This document shows positions 45,263-55,650 of a stretch of DNA of 64,000 bases, piece after piece. The notes beneath the pieces were generated by a model that was given only the letters and a program-made list of their open reading frames with translations, was not told where the DNA came from and made no database searches. The DNA is from Epithemia pelagica (Eukaryota; Bacillariophyta; Bacillariophyceae; Surirellales; Surirellaceae). Made by a program: the position numbers and the translations under genes. The stretch's first letter is position 1; each line of letters begins with the position of its first letter. The stretch is from positions 1,674,001 through 1,738,000 of the forward strand of contig OX337236.1 of assembly GCA_946965045.2 (NCBI GenBank), read 5' to 3'.

Positions 45263-45915
45263 ATGATTCTCCTCGCCCACTCGTCAAACTTTGCACCAGA
45301 GAATACCCTTTGTTTCAGCATGGTCGTTTTTGACGCAAACCCGTTGCCTCTTGACCGGGCCGCCACAATAGACATCAATGAGTTGTATGGCAAGAAGAAG
45401 CGGTGCGGAAAGAATAAGAGTGTCCGGTTCTCCGCCAGTGGGCCGTCGATTTTCTTTGGTTACACGGACACAGACGAGTCGAAGCAAGAGTGCTTCTATT
45501 CGGTGAGTATTCTATTGCTTTGAAATGGGCCTATATGATCTCGCAATCTCATCGTGTCCTACGCTTTGTTTCAAATTTTCAGAGGAAAGAGCGTCGTCGG
45601 TTCGATGAGGACCGCATACGTACATGCACCGTCTTCCAGAAAAAATGGAATAAAGGTGAACAATGGAAGGAAACAGTCGATATGACTCTTCATGGACTTG
45701 AAGACTTCTTTGGTCGATGGAGCAAGGAAGAAACCCGGCGAATGCACAGTGCCAAGGTGTTGAAAGAACAGAGACGACAGAGAAATGCTGTGGAAGAGCT
45801 GGACGAGGTCACTCTTCGATATGTCTCGAGCGAAAGTTCAGGGGAATCTAGGGCCAAGGCTCTACAATTGGGACAACGACACTCGCTGGCAGTTGCAGCA
45901 TCTTGGTGTTCATGA
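45263..45915 (+). CDS. Diatom-type GLED-box family protein, member B
   Basis: Two exons (45263-45502 and 45583-45915) joined in phase 0 across an 80-nt intron (GTGAGT...TTTCAG) give 190 residues; an internal ATG at 45320 would give 171. It contains NKSVRFSASGP, then LHGLEDFFGRWSKEETRR, KVLKEQRRQRNAVEELDE and SSESSGESRAKALQLGQRHSLAV. The same order of motifs occurs in the neighbouring divergent gene: GLED, then V..E..Q, then SS..S...AL, then SLAV. It is shorter and lacks the Ser-rich front half. Function unknown. Conserved VRF and GLED boxes probably are family signatures rather than catalytic motifs. Confidence 0.65.
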
Positions 45916-46127
45916 CACCTTGTTCGCATGCTTCCGTCACATTAGTGTGCTATCAACTTGTTGTTTCATGCTTGACGAATTCAGTCTACAGAATGTCTCG
46001 ATCCTTAGTTAAGGGGAGCCAGGGTAGAGGTTACTTTTTTGGGTTAAAGACACGCGTCGGTAGTTTCGGCAAATCGGTGTTACGACACCTCGTCTGCATA
46101 GTTTCATAAGCCTTTTAATATCTATGT

Positions 46128-47117
46128 CTATGAACTTGTTGTTTCATCTTCGAAAGACGTCACCAGAAATGGGTAGAAGTTCCAATCAAACTCCGCAGCC
46201 TCAGGTATCGGGCCACCCATGTTGACGCAAATCGGATGAACTTTTTGAGAGCTGTTGTTGAGACTTTGGTTCATGTCATCCAGCAACTCCGATAGGCATG
46301 CATATTCGTTATGTGTGATTTGCCCTTTGACGTTTGCCAAAGTTATGTGTGGAACCCAGGCAGCCTTGCTGTAGTTGACAACGTCAGACAAAGCCTGGCA
46401 TGAACTGGCTTTAGCTATCTCTCGAAGCTCACCATAGAGGCTATGCAAGAGAGGAGAAGCATCCATGACTGCGACAATCAAATTGTTCCGACGGGGAGGG
46501 AACAGTCGAAACTCACGAATCTTGAGCCAGTACTTTTCTTCCATCTCAGATCCCATATGCACAAGTTCATGTTGTCTAGAACCATTCGTTCTTACAACGA
46601 AACCAAACTCTCGAAATTTAGCTTCAATCTGCTCATACCAGGTGGTTAACTCATCGACGGACATACCACTCAGAGCCTCTCCTCCGAAAAAGAATGTCAT
46701 ATGAAGGGAATTCAAGGACCTGGGTCGGATGGATAGAGGCCTTGGACTGATACCTCCTCTGGCGGAGCACTCCATTAACTTCTGCGATGAGGGTTGTATG
46801 CTTAAACGTGCGGACTCTTGAGAGAATCTATCCTGCAACTGCATCGTTGATTCATGAAGATACTTTATTGTTGGATCGTCAAGGACAATTTTGAGGTAAC
46901 TGTTGTACCCAGGCCGATTGACTCGGCGATGATTATGTCGAGGTAACTTGCCATGGCCAGCAGTTCCCTGAAATCCTCCATTGCCGCTGCCACTCGTCTT
47001 GGTGCTGAACATCTTATGCGAAACTCTGATGAAATTATTTCGTCTCAGTTGTTGTCCTGCAAGTCCTGGGACGCATTCCAAGCAGGTCAAACTGAACGGA
47101 ACCCAGGCCACATGCAT
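46128..47117 (-). CDS. 2H phosphoesterase superfamily protein (LigT/2'-5' RNA ligase-like)
   Basis: A 329-residue protein with the two signature motifs of 2H phosphoesterases: LHMTFFFG and, about 150 residues later, PHITLANV. The two His-x-Thr motifs form the active site of RNA ligase/cyclic phosphodiesterase enzymes such as LigT, AKAP7 and USB1. Between them is the expected mixed alpha-beta core (LIVAVMDASPLLHSLYGELR). The first 60 residues are basic and Gly-rich; MHVAWVPFSLTCLECVPGLA could be a weak targeting sequence, and a second Met (MFSTKTSGSG) is an alternative start. Substrate is unknown; cyclic-nucleotide or RNA 2',3'-cyclic-phosphate processing is inferred from the fold. It converges with the GLED-box gene B, 212 bp away. 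Confidence 0.75.
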   Translation of the reverse strand: MHVAWVPFSLTCLECVPGLAGQQLRRNNFIRVSHKMFSTKTSGSGNGGFQGTAGHGKLPRHNHRRVNRPGYNSYLKIVLDDPTIKYLHESTMQLQDRFSQESARLSIQPSSQKLMECSARGGISPRPLSIRPRSLNSLHMTFFFGGEALSGMSVDELTTWYEQIEAKFREFGFVVRTNGSRQHELVHMGSEMEEKYWLKIREFRLFPPRRNNLIVAVMDASPLLHSLYGELREIAKASSCQALSDVVNYSKAAWVPHITLANVKGQITHNEYACLSELLDDMNQSLNNSSQKVHPICVNMGGPIPEAAEFDWNFYPFLVTSFEDETTSS

Positions 47118-47382
47118 TTCTCTCGTCTACATGTTCAGGTTCGGTGTTCGGTGTCGACTTGTGTCTCACGTCAAGGACAAGGACGAGTGGGGTCGCATGT
47201 CGCATGGTGCTTCTGCGATCTTCTCGCGCATAGCATAGTTTTTGCAAGGGACGATATACTTAGACCTTTTACTTATCCCCAATGCAACTCCGTTCAAGAG
47301 AACTTTCTAACGAAAACAACTAAAAGCAACATTACAAACTAAAATACATAACACTTGGGAGACGAGTGCCCGACATGTTTGA

Positions 47383-49722
47383 TCACAATGTCCACCCGGA
47401 CGTCTCTTTGGGAATCAAGAGGGAATTCCAAGCACGCTGGATCTTCTTGACAATACTTATACGATCCCGGACGACCCGCACCTTGTCGCCATCACATGCG
47501 ATTAAACCAATGGCTTCCAGATCATTCAGGGCCGCGTTCATGTCAACATTGACTTGCTTTCCCTTTACAAAATCGTTCACTCCCATCATACCCTGGGCGA
47601 GCAGCATCGACCTTTGAACAGTATGTTGCTCGTGTTGCAAAAGCCACGTATGTACCAGCGAAGCCCGGGCGGCTCGTTGAGCACCAGCTTCATCCAAAAG
47701 ATAAGCAAGCGCATCCGAGTCGCGTCGAGAGATCTTGGACGTCAAGAACTTCTTCACAAGTAGGTCGTACCGCGCCAACTTATTGGAATATCGAATGACC
47801 AAGCGTACAATCCACAACGAGACTGATACCAAAGCAATAATATCAAGCTTGGTGCTGTTGAACTTTTGAGAGCCGACCACCAGTCCTAAACTGACAATGC
47901 TAATCAAATCGAATACAAATGCATCTGCTGGACGGAAAACAAGCTTCGTTTTGGGCATGACTGCTGGTAAATTTGCCATAGGGACACTATCAAATGTCCG
48001 AATCTGCAGAGGCATTTTCTTCTTGGCGACAAATGGGTCTGCAGGTTCTGGAAGGCCATCGATATCAAACATGTCCGCTAATTCGTACACCAATCTTGGA
48101 GGGGTCCACTTGGGTCGCTTGGGAAGTAGATCGCTGTGATCTTCTTTTTGCCTCCATATAACAACGACTTCTTCGTAGGTGGGTTCCACGAGTTCTGATT
48201 TCGCGAAAAATGCCCCAAGAAAACTTTTTCGACCCTCTCGCGTGAACGGGTCCACCAAGTTGCTCATGGTGACTCTTTGCAACAACTGCATGGGAGGCAT
48301 TTGCTGGTTCTGCAGTTGTGGCTTTCCCAGAGCTTCCATTTTTGCGTCATAGGAACAGCGCAAGTCGTTGTGGTTCAAACAATCGTACATGGAGTCATCG
48401 AGCCCACTGACATCACATTCATCAGCTTCCTTGTCCTCACAAATCATAAAGGGGTCAAGCGAATCGGTGGTATTGGGAGATCCAACGAAGCGAATTTTGG
48501 ATCCCCCGTAACGCGAAAACTTGAAAAAGGGATCGGGTCGAGTGGTAATTTCTCCATTCACAGTAGCTTGCAAGGATGTTCGAAGAGCTCTTGAAAGCTC
48601 CTTGCTTGGCACACGGTCAGCCACGGACCGCGCACCATTGATGGTAGCGGCGGTAACTGTCCGTAGCCCGCCATTCAAGCCCATCACGATAGCTTGCTCC
48701 ACAGAGTAGAGCCTTTTCTTCAAAGACGCCGCGGTACGTTGAACAACACTTGCTTGCAAATAGTCCAGTTTCGGAAGTAACAGTCTCCCTCGACTTACTT
48801 CTTGTGAATATCCCCTCCAAAAGACCAACACTTTTCCATCAAACAGCAAGTCTCTGCCAGGTCCCGGGTTTCCGTTTTGGTCATAGAACTCGGGGTAAAG
48901 CTCTTTTGCGATTCCATCATCAAGCTCGGACACATCTGGTACAATGGATAATCTCAACAGATAACCCGTGTTTAAGGCATCGCAGAGATCCAAGTCTCGC
49001 CTCGTCAGCAACTGAAAGCCAGCGTCTTGTAGAGAGCTTCGTACGACAGATGTAAGCTTGCGTTCTTCGGCTTCCGTCGAGTTTTGAGGTGGCCGGTTCT
49101 TATTCACTTGCATATACTCCAGTCCCTGGCTTTTGTCATAGGACAAGGAGTGAAAGAGTTTGCGCAGTAGATGCGGCGGATTGGAGATCTGGTCTTTCGG
49201 TGTACACCGAGAGGTTGGGATCTTGCCATCACTTAATGTAACGATTCGGCAAACCCGCTGCGAATTGTTTTTTGCAACATTTTGTTTCCGTCTTTCGGCT
49301 CTTTGTTCAGCCGATAATCTCTTGAACAGGGAATTATTTTTGTTCTTTGACTTTCGGATTTTTACCGCAAACGGTCTGGTCTTTTCATGCTTTGTCTTTT
49401 TGCTTCGGGCGTCAGCCCGTAGAGCGCGACGTTCGCGAAAGGAGTGTCCCCTTCCGCCACCACGCTCGTCCATCGCCTCTGCTTCCGGTCGGAAGAATAC
49501 TCGATAATTGTCCCCGTTGTCGCTAAGAAGGGGAACTTTCGGATCAGAAGATGGCAACTTTGAGTTTATATGAACGAGTCGTCGCGGATGTAGAAAGCCA
49601 TGAATACTTTGTAAAATGATCAGCACCAGCACCGTGCAATACATAATAAGGCCGACCGACCAACGTATTCTCCGTATCATACCAGAAGAAGCTCTTTGAC
49701 GAACCAAACTAAAACCTTTCAT
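47383..49722 (-). CDS. DUF3754-type membrane protein, probably plastid-targeted
   Basis: A 779-residue intronless protein. A hydrophobic N-terminus (GLIMYCTVLVLIILQSIHG) is followed by FLHPRRLVH, so a Phe stands at +1 of the predicted cleavage site as in diatom plastid presequences. The next 120 residues are very basic. The core has LTRRDLDLCDALNTGYLL, LLFDGKVLVFWRGYSQE and LLLPKLDYLQASVVQ, which fit the DUF3754 (TMEM143-like) family found in plant plastids and animal mitochondria. Two hydrophobic helices near residues 605-655 (FVFDLISIVSLGLVVGS and IALVSVSLWIVRLVIRYS) precede a C-terminal helical domain with a winged-helix look (LNDLEAIGLIACDGDKVRVV). Function is unknown in all groups. Confidence is moderate for the family and lower for location. 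Confidence 0.6.
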   Translation of the reverse strand: MKGFSLVRQRASSGMIRRIRWSVGLIMYCTVLVLIILQSIHGFLHPRRLVHINSKLPSSDPKVPLLSDNGDNYRVFFRPEAEAMDERGGGRGHSFRERRALRADARSKKTKHEKTRPFAVKIRKSKNKNNSLFKRLSAEQRAERRKQNVAKNNSQRVCRIVTLSDGKIPTSRCTPKDQISNPPHLLRKLFHSLSYDKSQGLEYMQVNKNRPPQNSTEAEERKLTSVVRSSLQDAGFQLLTRRDLDLCDALNTGYLLRLSIVPDVSELDDGIAKELYPEFYDQNGNPGPGRDLLFDGKVLVFWRGYSQEVSRGRLLLPKLDYLQASVVQRTAASLKKRLYSVEQAIVMGLNGGLRTVTAATINGARSVADRVPSKELSRALRTSLQATVNGEITTRPDPFFKFSRYGGSKIRFVGSPNTTDSLDPFMICEDKEADECDVSGLDDSMYDCLNHNDLRCSYDAKMEALGKPQLQNQQMPPMQLLQRVTMSNLVDPFTREGRKSFLGAFFAKSELVEPTYEEVVVIWRQKEDHSDLLPKRPKWTPPRLVYELADMFDIDGLPEPADPFVAKKKMPLQIRTFDSVPMANLPAVMPKTKLVFRPADAFVFDLISIVSLGLVVGSQKFNSTKLDIIALVSVSLWIVRLVIRYSNKLARYDLLVKKFLTSKISRRDSDALAYLLDEAGAQRAARASLVHTWLLQHEQHTVQRSMLLAQGMMGVNDFVKGKQVNVDMNAALNDLEAIGLIACDGDKVRVVRDRISIVKKIQRAWNSLLIPKETSGWTL

Positions 49723-52440
49723 CTCCTATTCTCTTTTCTGTCACAAACAGAGCCTCATTCAAATGGAAAAGAATAGATGAGGACACTAAGAGTTGCCGAA
49801 ACGATGGAGTACTTCACTCGTCTCCCTCTTCATCCTTGGTGTTGGAGGGAAGCTTCGCTCTTTTCGCCGCCACCACGATCGCACCTTCGCTTCCGAGAGA
49901 AGATATGGTGGCCACAGGGCCTATCTACCGTAATTTTCGGATTCCTGTACCCCCGGAATGTGCATGGATCAGTGAGGGGGGTACAGGACCAAGAGAATTT
50001 TTACTATTTTTTTTAAGATTCCATATGCAAGGTACAATTAACTTCATAGTAATAGTCAACTTCAACATCGGAGTAGTAGAGAAGAGTTGGTCGCACTATT
50101 CCAGTTAGGGGAAAAACCGTGCTTCAGGGCGTAGCCTTAACCCTAAGCATAATACCCATCATGCTGTATCTCTTGTTTCTCCTCTTTGATTCACTCCCAT
50201 TGAATGTCAGGCAGTGTGATAGAAAGCTCGGAACGTGAGGAATGTGGGGGTAACCCTATCACCAGGAAAGAGCCTGCAGATAAAAAGTTATGGGGACATG
50301 TACATCGGAGGGGGTGGGGGGGGGGGTACGGGAATGCGAGGGGTACAAAACACCGAAAATTACGGTAGTCTCCCTCCAACTAAAAAGCCTTTGTTAAGTG
50401 TGGACAGAGTAGAGGAGAAAAATGAGCAGTGTTTTGTTGTACGAGGCAATTGTATTCTTCTTCCTAATAAACAAAAGTTCCCATGATTCAATACAACTGC
50501 CGAATGAGATGGCATAACATTTGGCTATTGTTTCTAGCGAGGGAGCATGAGTCCTTGGAGTTAAGCCTTTCCCGCCAATCTGTACTTTTTGATGCTATAC
50601 GACAGAAACTATTCGTCTCCTCATCTTTTCATTGGTCATTGGACCACATACGTGGTGGGGAACGGCTTGTCACAGATGGAACGAGTTCGCAAAGACACAA
50701 TGACAGCAGGTGACGCATCATCATTGCTTCTACCACACATCACACGGAGGAAGATGTGAGATGTGTCTACAATAATATTAGGAGTACTATGGTTACTCAA
50801 TGGAGGTTAGAGGTTAGAGAGGTTAGAGGAGCACAAGAAAATGTGAACGAACAAGCTACCTCCTCTACTCTCTCAAGTCTCATGACATTCATGAGTTTCT
50901 AGTAGAGGTCCTAGGTTGGATGCGGCCGCGGACATGGAGTTCTTGAGAGTTGACTGTTGAACATGGCTCCTTGATAGAAGTAATACCTTCCTTAGTAGGA
51001 GTAAGAGTATGATCAACCAGTGCTCCCTTACACTAACTGTGGCATGAAGATGACAATAGATTGCGAGATCAGTATCTTTGGTAGACTTAAAGCCTCAGTG
51101 GACGAGCGGCGTTCTAGGGATTCCCATTTGAACGAGTCCTATGCCGGAGAAGCACTTCAAAAGCAAGGTAATGGTTTACAGGCATTAGGCATTCGCAGGA
51201 GACTGGGTAGAGAGTAATTTACCAATGTCCTCAACTCGTGATATCTACTGACCCATGAACGGGATTATCATAGATTTTCAAATGATCAATGATCGACTCC
51301 AAAGTGACACTGGACAGGAGTCATCCAGATACTACTACACAATTGTCCTCCCGTGGGATGTGGGAACTCTAATGTGGAGACGAACCCGTGTGAAAGCCAA
51401 TGTGGGGAAGCAAACCTCCCTTATCTGTGTGATTCCACATGGAGTAAAGATTCCAGGCGGGATCCGCAGCAAGGGTTGTCATTCTTGAATGATCCGTGCC
51501 AAAATCAGTGATCTTGTCAGGAATCCAATGGTCTCCGCGCTCAGTGACTGCTAGTTACGGCACATACAATAGCAAAATTGGTTTGCGGTTGGCGACGACA
51601 GGTAACGGTTATCCTAGCGCCTAAGGAGGCATTGCTTTCGTTGGTTCTACGCTGGCTTGACAAACAAACTATATTCATTCTTGTTTCTTGTTGTGATCGA
51701 TGGCGGGTTGGCGGCACACTCTAGCCCCCTCCCCTGAATGTCGAAACACAATATTGCTCATGTGTCCCGTGAAAGGCATAAACGGATTCCCAAAAAACAT
51801 ACGAGAGCTCGTACGAATACGACGGATTCGTCTGTTGTGCAATTTTGGGCTATTCAACTAGACGGTCATCGCGCCATCTTTGTTGGAATAAGATGGATAA
51901 CCTCACACCTGAGCGTGAAATTCATCATTTAGTCATTAGAGTGATTGTGATTCGTTCTCATGTGATCGCTTGGAAATCGTAGAAACACGTTGTTGCGTTT
52001 CTCTTGTGCTACAATACACAAAATACAGAATCCCGTGGAAAGCACCACGACTCCCTGAAATATGACCGAAAATACTTGCAGAAATCAAAAATACGTATTT
52101 TATGTAAAGAAAGTTTTACGGAAATCTCATCTAAGTGAATTCCTTGAAATCATTTTTGAATGTCAAGTGTAATGCGTAATTCGATCGATTTTTAATGAAA
52201 ACTGAGGTGATTTCGTCTTTCTTCCGACAGCAGTGCTTCTTCCAACAACGCGCCAAGAGCCAAGATCGATCGGCAAATCATCCCAAAAGCCACAGATGCA
52301 TTCTGACAAATTATTACTGTTGACTGTTGACTCACGTGAGCAATAGTAGTGTAGTCCTCAAGTCCTTTCGAGTTTCGAGTCCACCCCGATCCCCGATCTC
52401 AAAATTTTGTGACCCAGACATATACAATCTACAAGCCACC
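49723..52440. other. Gene-poor 2.7-kb region with repeat debris
   Basis: No supported gene. It holds a MITE-like element (49925-50368), tandem GGTTAGA-like runs near 50807-50829, and short ORFs (50483-50713, 51020-51217, 51255-51488) without recognisable content. The right end must include the cyclin H promoter. Confidence 0.5.
49925..50368. mobile_element. MITE-like 444-bp element with imperfect terminal inverted repeats
   Basis: CTACCGTAATTTTCGG (49925-49940) is repeated in inverse at 50353-50368. The match continues inward less exactly (ATTCCTGTACCCC against TGTTTTGTACCCC). A run of G lies just inside the right end near 50309-50328. There is no coding content and no clear target duplication. 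It is probably a short non-autonomous DNA transposon, but chance inverted repeats are possible. Confidence 0.5.
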
Positions 52441-53903
52441 ATGCAATTCGAAGGATCAACACAAGCACGCTCATGGATCTTTGACGACGACTCGCTAAAG
52501 CAATGTCGCTTGGAAGCTGTGTCGATCGAATCTACTGGGAGAAGGGTACGAAAGGACTCCTCATCGGCAAGAAAATTTGCCTCCGGATATCATCAGCACT
52601 ACTGTCCCGTCAACGAAAAGAAATCCTGGAACGATGAATGCACTTATCTATGCAGTGCCATTGACGGAGCACGGTACCAAGAGACATACGTACGCTTCCA
52701 CGCACATCAGATCCAAACCCTTATCGGACCAAAAGCATTACTTCCAGAGCTTCGGAGGAGTGCTTCCGTGCTTTCTACTGCTATCATGCTATTCCGACGA
52801 TTCTATCTATCAAACTCTGCAGTTGAAATCTGTCCACGAAAGATTGCTGCTGCAAGTGCTTTCTTCGCCAGCAAGTTGGAAGAAGAACGAGTCGAGGTAA
52901 GACTGGCTATCATGGTTCATGATTTCTACATTTTATTTTGTGAGCGGCACAAAAATTTCTCGACTCGCGCCGGCCATTAAAACCCTAGCGTTCGTTGGGT
53001 CTATGTACTTTATGATAGATCGTTAACTTCTTTCTCGCAACCGCTGTGGCTTTCGCCAAATTGTTGCCAATCTTGCAGAGTGACTGATGCCGACTCACAA
53101 ACCCTTTCCCTATCATTTTTCTACAGATTTCGATCTTGTCCCATGCAACAGCAATTGTTCAACAAAATGCTCGATGTTCGCCTTTATGCAGAAAGGAAGT
53201 CTCAACAGTCTCGATATCAGACATTGAGAAATATGAATCAATACTGATGGAAGGTGTCAACTACCAGTTTATATGTCACCATGCTCACACATCCCTGGGT
53301 ACTTTAATCGAGGACTTGGTACATTTTGCTCGAGAAGAGAAACATCCATTATTCGACATGAGCTTTTGTGACAAATCCATGCATAGATGGAGGTTCGATT
53401 ATTGGGTGCAGGAACATGTGGACGAACTTGTGCAACGAGCCATGCATATTGTCCAGCGGGCACTTATTTTTTCCGATGCAGCATTTCTCTTCCCCCCTCA
53501 TCACATTGCCTTTGCCGTGGCTGCAATCGTTTCTGAATCATTCCACGAAGATGGGAACATGAGTGACACATTGCAAGATTTCTTAGTAACAAGGCACCCT
53601 CTGTTGACGGAGCATGAGCTTCTTCAGTTCACGCGAAACGTCCGACGCGTCGTTTCACTCTTCCTAAGCAACCCTCTGATGGATCTGCGTCCAATGACCG
53701 ACGCAGAAAGAATGGCATCTGATATGGAACTCCATCGTGTTATATACATGGTGGGTCGCATTAAAATGCACCAAACTCAGGATGAAGCTATTGTACACAC
53801 ACGCAAACGAAAGCGACCGATGACATGCACATCATTCACACCACCACAAGGTCCCACCTTCCCCAAAATGGCGAAGGTTACACCAACCCGAGCCTACCAC
53901 TAG
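52441..53903 (+). CDS. Cyclin H-like cyclin (CDK-activating kinase/TFIIH)
   Basis: Two exons (52441-52896 and 53127-53903) joined in phase 0 across a 230-nt intron give 410 residues. The start RSWIFDDDSLKQCRLEA parallels the RHWTF start of cyclin H. The cyclin box has FRRFYLSNSAVEICPRKIAA then AFFASKLEEERVE, joined to ISILSHATAI, close to the KRFYLNNSVMEYHPR signature of cyclin H. The second box has ESILMEGVNYQFICHHAHTS and ALIFSDAAFLFPPHHIAFAV. The C-terminus is basic (HTRKRKRPM). With CDK7 and MAT1 this protein would activate CDKs and phosphorylate the Pol II tail. Cyclin C/L members are alternatives, but the N-terminal helix and FYLxNS favour H. The in-frame upstream ATG at 52327 is ignored as it adds Ser/Pro-rich sequence not seen in the family. 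Confidence 0.72.
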
Positions 53904-54007
53904 ACTTAATATGCACAAAGTCATTATAAGCCCACGTCTGGGGACAGCGATGTGGGCCATAACCTGTATTGTAAATATACTGTAACATCACTCTTCTTAC
54001 GGTATTA

Positions 54008-55132
54008 TCATGTACGTTTCTTTGACTGGTCCGAGCAAAAATTGCTAGAAGCTTTCAACGAGAGAAATGATTTCGGTCTGTCCGCGTGAAACCTATCGAG
54101 CTTGACTTCAACCACTTCAGAGAAAACGACGAAACACCTGAGGTCAAAGGACCTTCTGGGATTGGACCACTCGGAGGATTGGCCTATCGGAGTTATGGAA
54201 CAATGCCACAGGTCTGAAGGCTCAGAGGATTTCCTGTCGTACTGCGAAAAGAAAAGAATTTCGCTTGAAAGGATGGAAGGGAAAGTATACCAAAGGGAAA
54301 TATCGTGCAAGTTTTTCATCAAGTCCGGTTGGGGTCCATCCTGATTTAGTGACTTCTCGTTGAATGTACGCATCTTTGGGTTCGAATATGGGAAAGGCTT
54401 CAGCATGTCATCATAGCGCGTGGCCAGAAGGGCCAAAGGCTCGTTGAACACAGGTGTTGTTCCTATATTCTTCCACGCGTTGACAATCGAAAACCTTTGT
54501 CCGCGTTCTACGCAATCGATCAATTCTTGGCACTGGGCGCTTGGTTTGAGCGTCAAATCGTCTATTCGGTTCTTCATTAAGAGATCAATCATCTCTTCTG
54601 CTGACGTGAATGCATTGACATCCAAGTCGAGATGTGGCAATCCTGCATAACTTGCTGTTGGCGTTGTTTTCCCATCGCCGACCCTTGTTTGCGTGGCACC
54701 CTTTGACCGCACCACGGGGTTCCAGAAGAGAATATGCGAAATCGATTCGGTGGGGTAGGCATGTCGTATCATATCTCGCAGTTGAGGCAGGTACCGCTTC
54801 CTTATAGAATCCAGGTCGGCCCAATTGACAGATGCTATACTCGAGTTTTCATCTCCTTGGAGCATAAATCCACAGTTAGCCATGCATGGGTCCTCCAGCT
54901 TATTCGGACGATTAACAGGTAACACGCCATCTCTTGCATTGTATACAGGTTCTATCAAGCGCTCATTCTCAAAACATTGGAATCCATAGTGCGCCTTTGA
55001 GTACTCGTTCACTGCAGAATAGTCGATCTCTGCATAACACCATGGTGATAAGGCATTCACACTGGCTTTGAACCGGAGGCTTGTGTTAACAAGAAACCAC
55101 ACCCGAATAAGCCCCTCAACACATTTCAACAT
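54008..55132 (-). CDS. AsaB/CmcJ-like (GA4 desaturase family) putative oxygenase
   Basis: About 374 residues from ATG 55132; an upstream in-frame start would be GTG, so a missing short first exon is possible. Features match the AsaB/CmcJ family best known from fungi: VYNAR in the first third, DPCMANCGFMLQGDENSS, ISHILFWNPVVRS, PHLDLD, then QRFSIVNAWKNIGTTPVFNEPLALL. These proteins have a fold like Fe(II)/2-oxoglutarate oxygenases, and PHLDLD could supply a metal His and Asp, but the chemistry of most members is not established. A C-terminal WHCSITPIGQ segment follows. There are no targeting signals. Presence of this mainly fungal and bacterial family in a diatom invites a transfer question. 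It converges with cyclin H, 104 bp away. Confidence 0.55.
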   Translation of the reverse strand: MLKCVEGLIRVWFLVNTSLRFKASVNALSPWCYAEIDYSAVNEYSKAHYGFQCFENERLIEPVYNARDGVLPVNRPNKLEDPCMANCGFMLQGDENSSIASVNWADLDSIRKRYLPQLRDMIRHAYPTESISHILFWNPVVRSKGATQTRVGDGKTTPTASYAGLPHLDLDVNAFTSAEEMIDLLMKNRIDDLTLKPSAQCQELIDCVERGQRFSIVNAWKNIGTTPVFNEPLALLATRYDDMLKPFPYSNPKMRTFNEKSLNQDGPQPDLMKNLHDISLWYTFPSILSSEILFFSQYDRKSSEPSDLWHCSITPIGQSSEWSNPRRSFDLRCFVVFSEVVEVKLDRFHADRPKSFLSLKASSNFCSDQSKKRT

Positions 55133-55353
55133 CGTCGGACTCCATATCACTTGTCAGTAAGACATGAGAAGATGGCACGTAAGAGTCATACACACAAAAA
55201 TGTATCTTTCGGAGGTCAGAAGTCAGAATCTTATTCATGACTCGGAGCCTACATCCAAGACTGAAAGATTCAATTCCGAGACGGAGATTCTCATCCATCA
55301 CCACCTTCAGAACTCGCTCTCATGCGTTTGCGTTGTGCTTCTGACCACAGACC

Positions 55354-55650
55354 ATGACGAATGTTACCATCATCTCATCGTTCACCGCCATTCCTGATGA
55401 AGGGAAAGTGGAGTTGGGAAATCTCGAGCTGCAGAAAGTCACAATTTCGAATTTGAAAGAACGGATCCAAGCAAGAACCAAGATTCCAGCTGACAACCAG
55501 CGATTGTGGTGGCGTGGATACCTCCTTGATCATGAAGATTCCTATGTTGTGGATACATGCGTTGGGGTTAACGAAGGGGAGAGATTCCAGCCAGCAACGG
55601 GAAGCCTGGTGCTTTTCCTAACGACACCCTTGCACCACATCACTGCTTGA
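55354..55650 (+). CDS. Small ubiquitin-like protein
   Basis: A 98-residue protein. The stretch VTISNLKERIQARTKIPADN then QRLWWRGYLLDHED matches the ubiquitin fold core (LKEKI...IP.dqQRL...G..L.D). There is no C-terminal Gly-Gly (the end is HHITA), so conjugation is not expected; it is more like a stand-alone Ubl domain. The start overlaps nothing. The ATG lies 222 bp from the start of the divergent oxygenase gene. Possible read-through into a longer product was not seen. Confidence 0.55.
   Translation: MTNVTIISSFTAIPDEGKVELGNLELQKVTISNLKERIQARTKIPADNQRLWWRGYLLDHEDSYVVDTCVGVNEGERFQPATGSLVLFLTTPLHHITA

Noticed and set aside
51255-51488. 77-residue ORF as a retroelement fragment
   Set aside because: It has no protease, reverse transcriptase or integrase motif, and no long terminal repeats were found around it.
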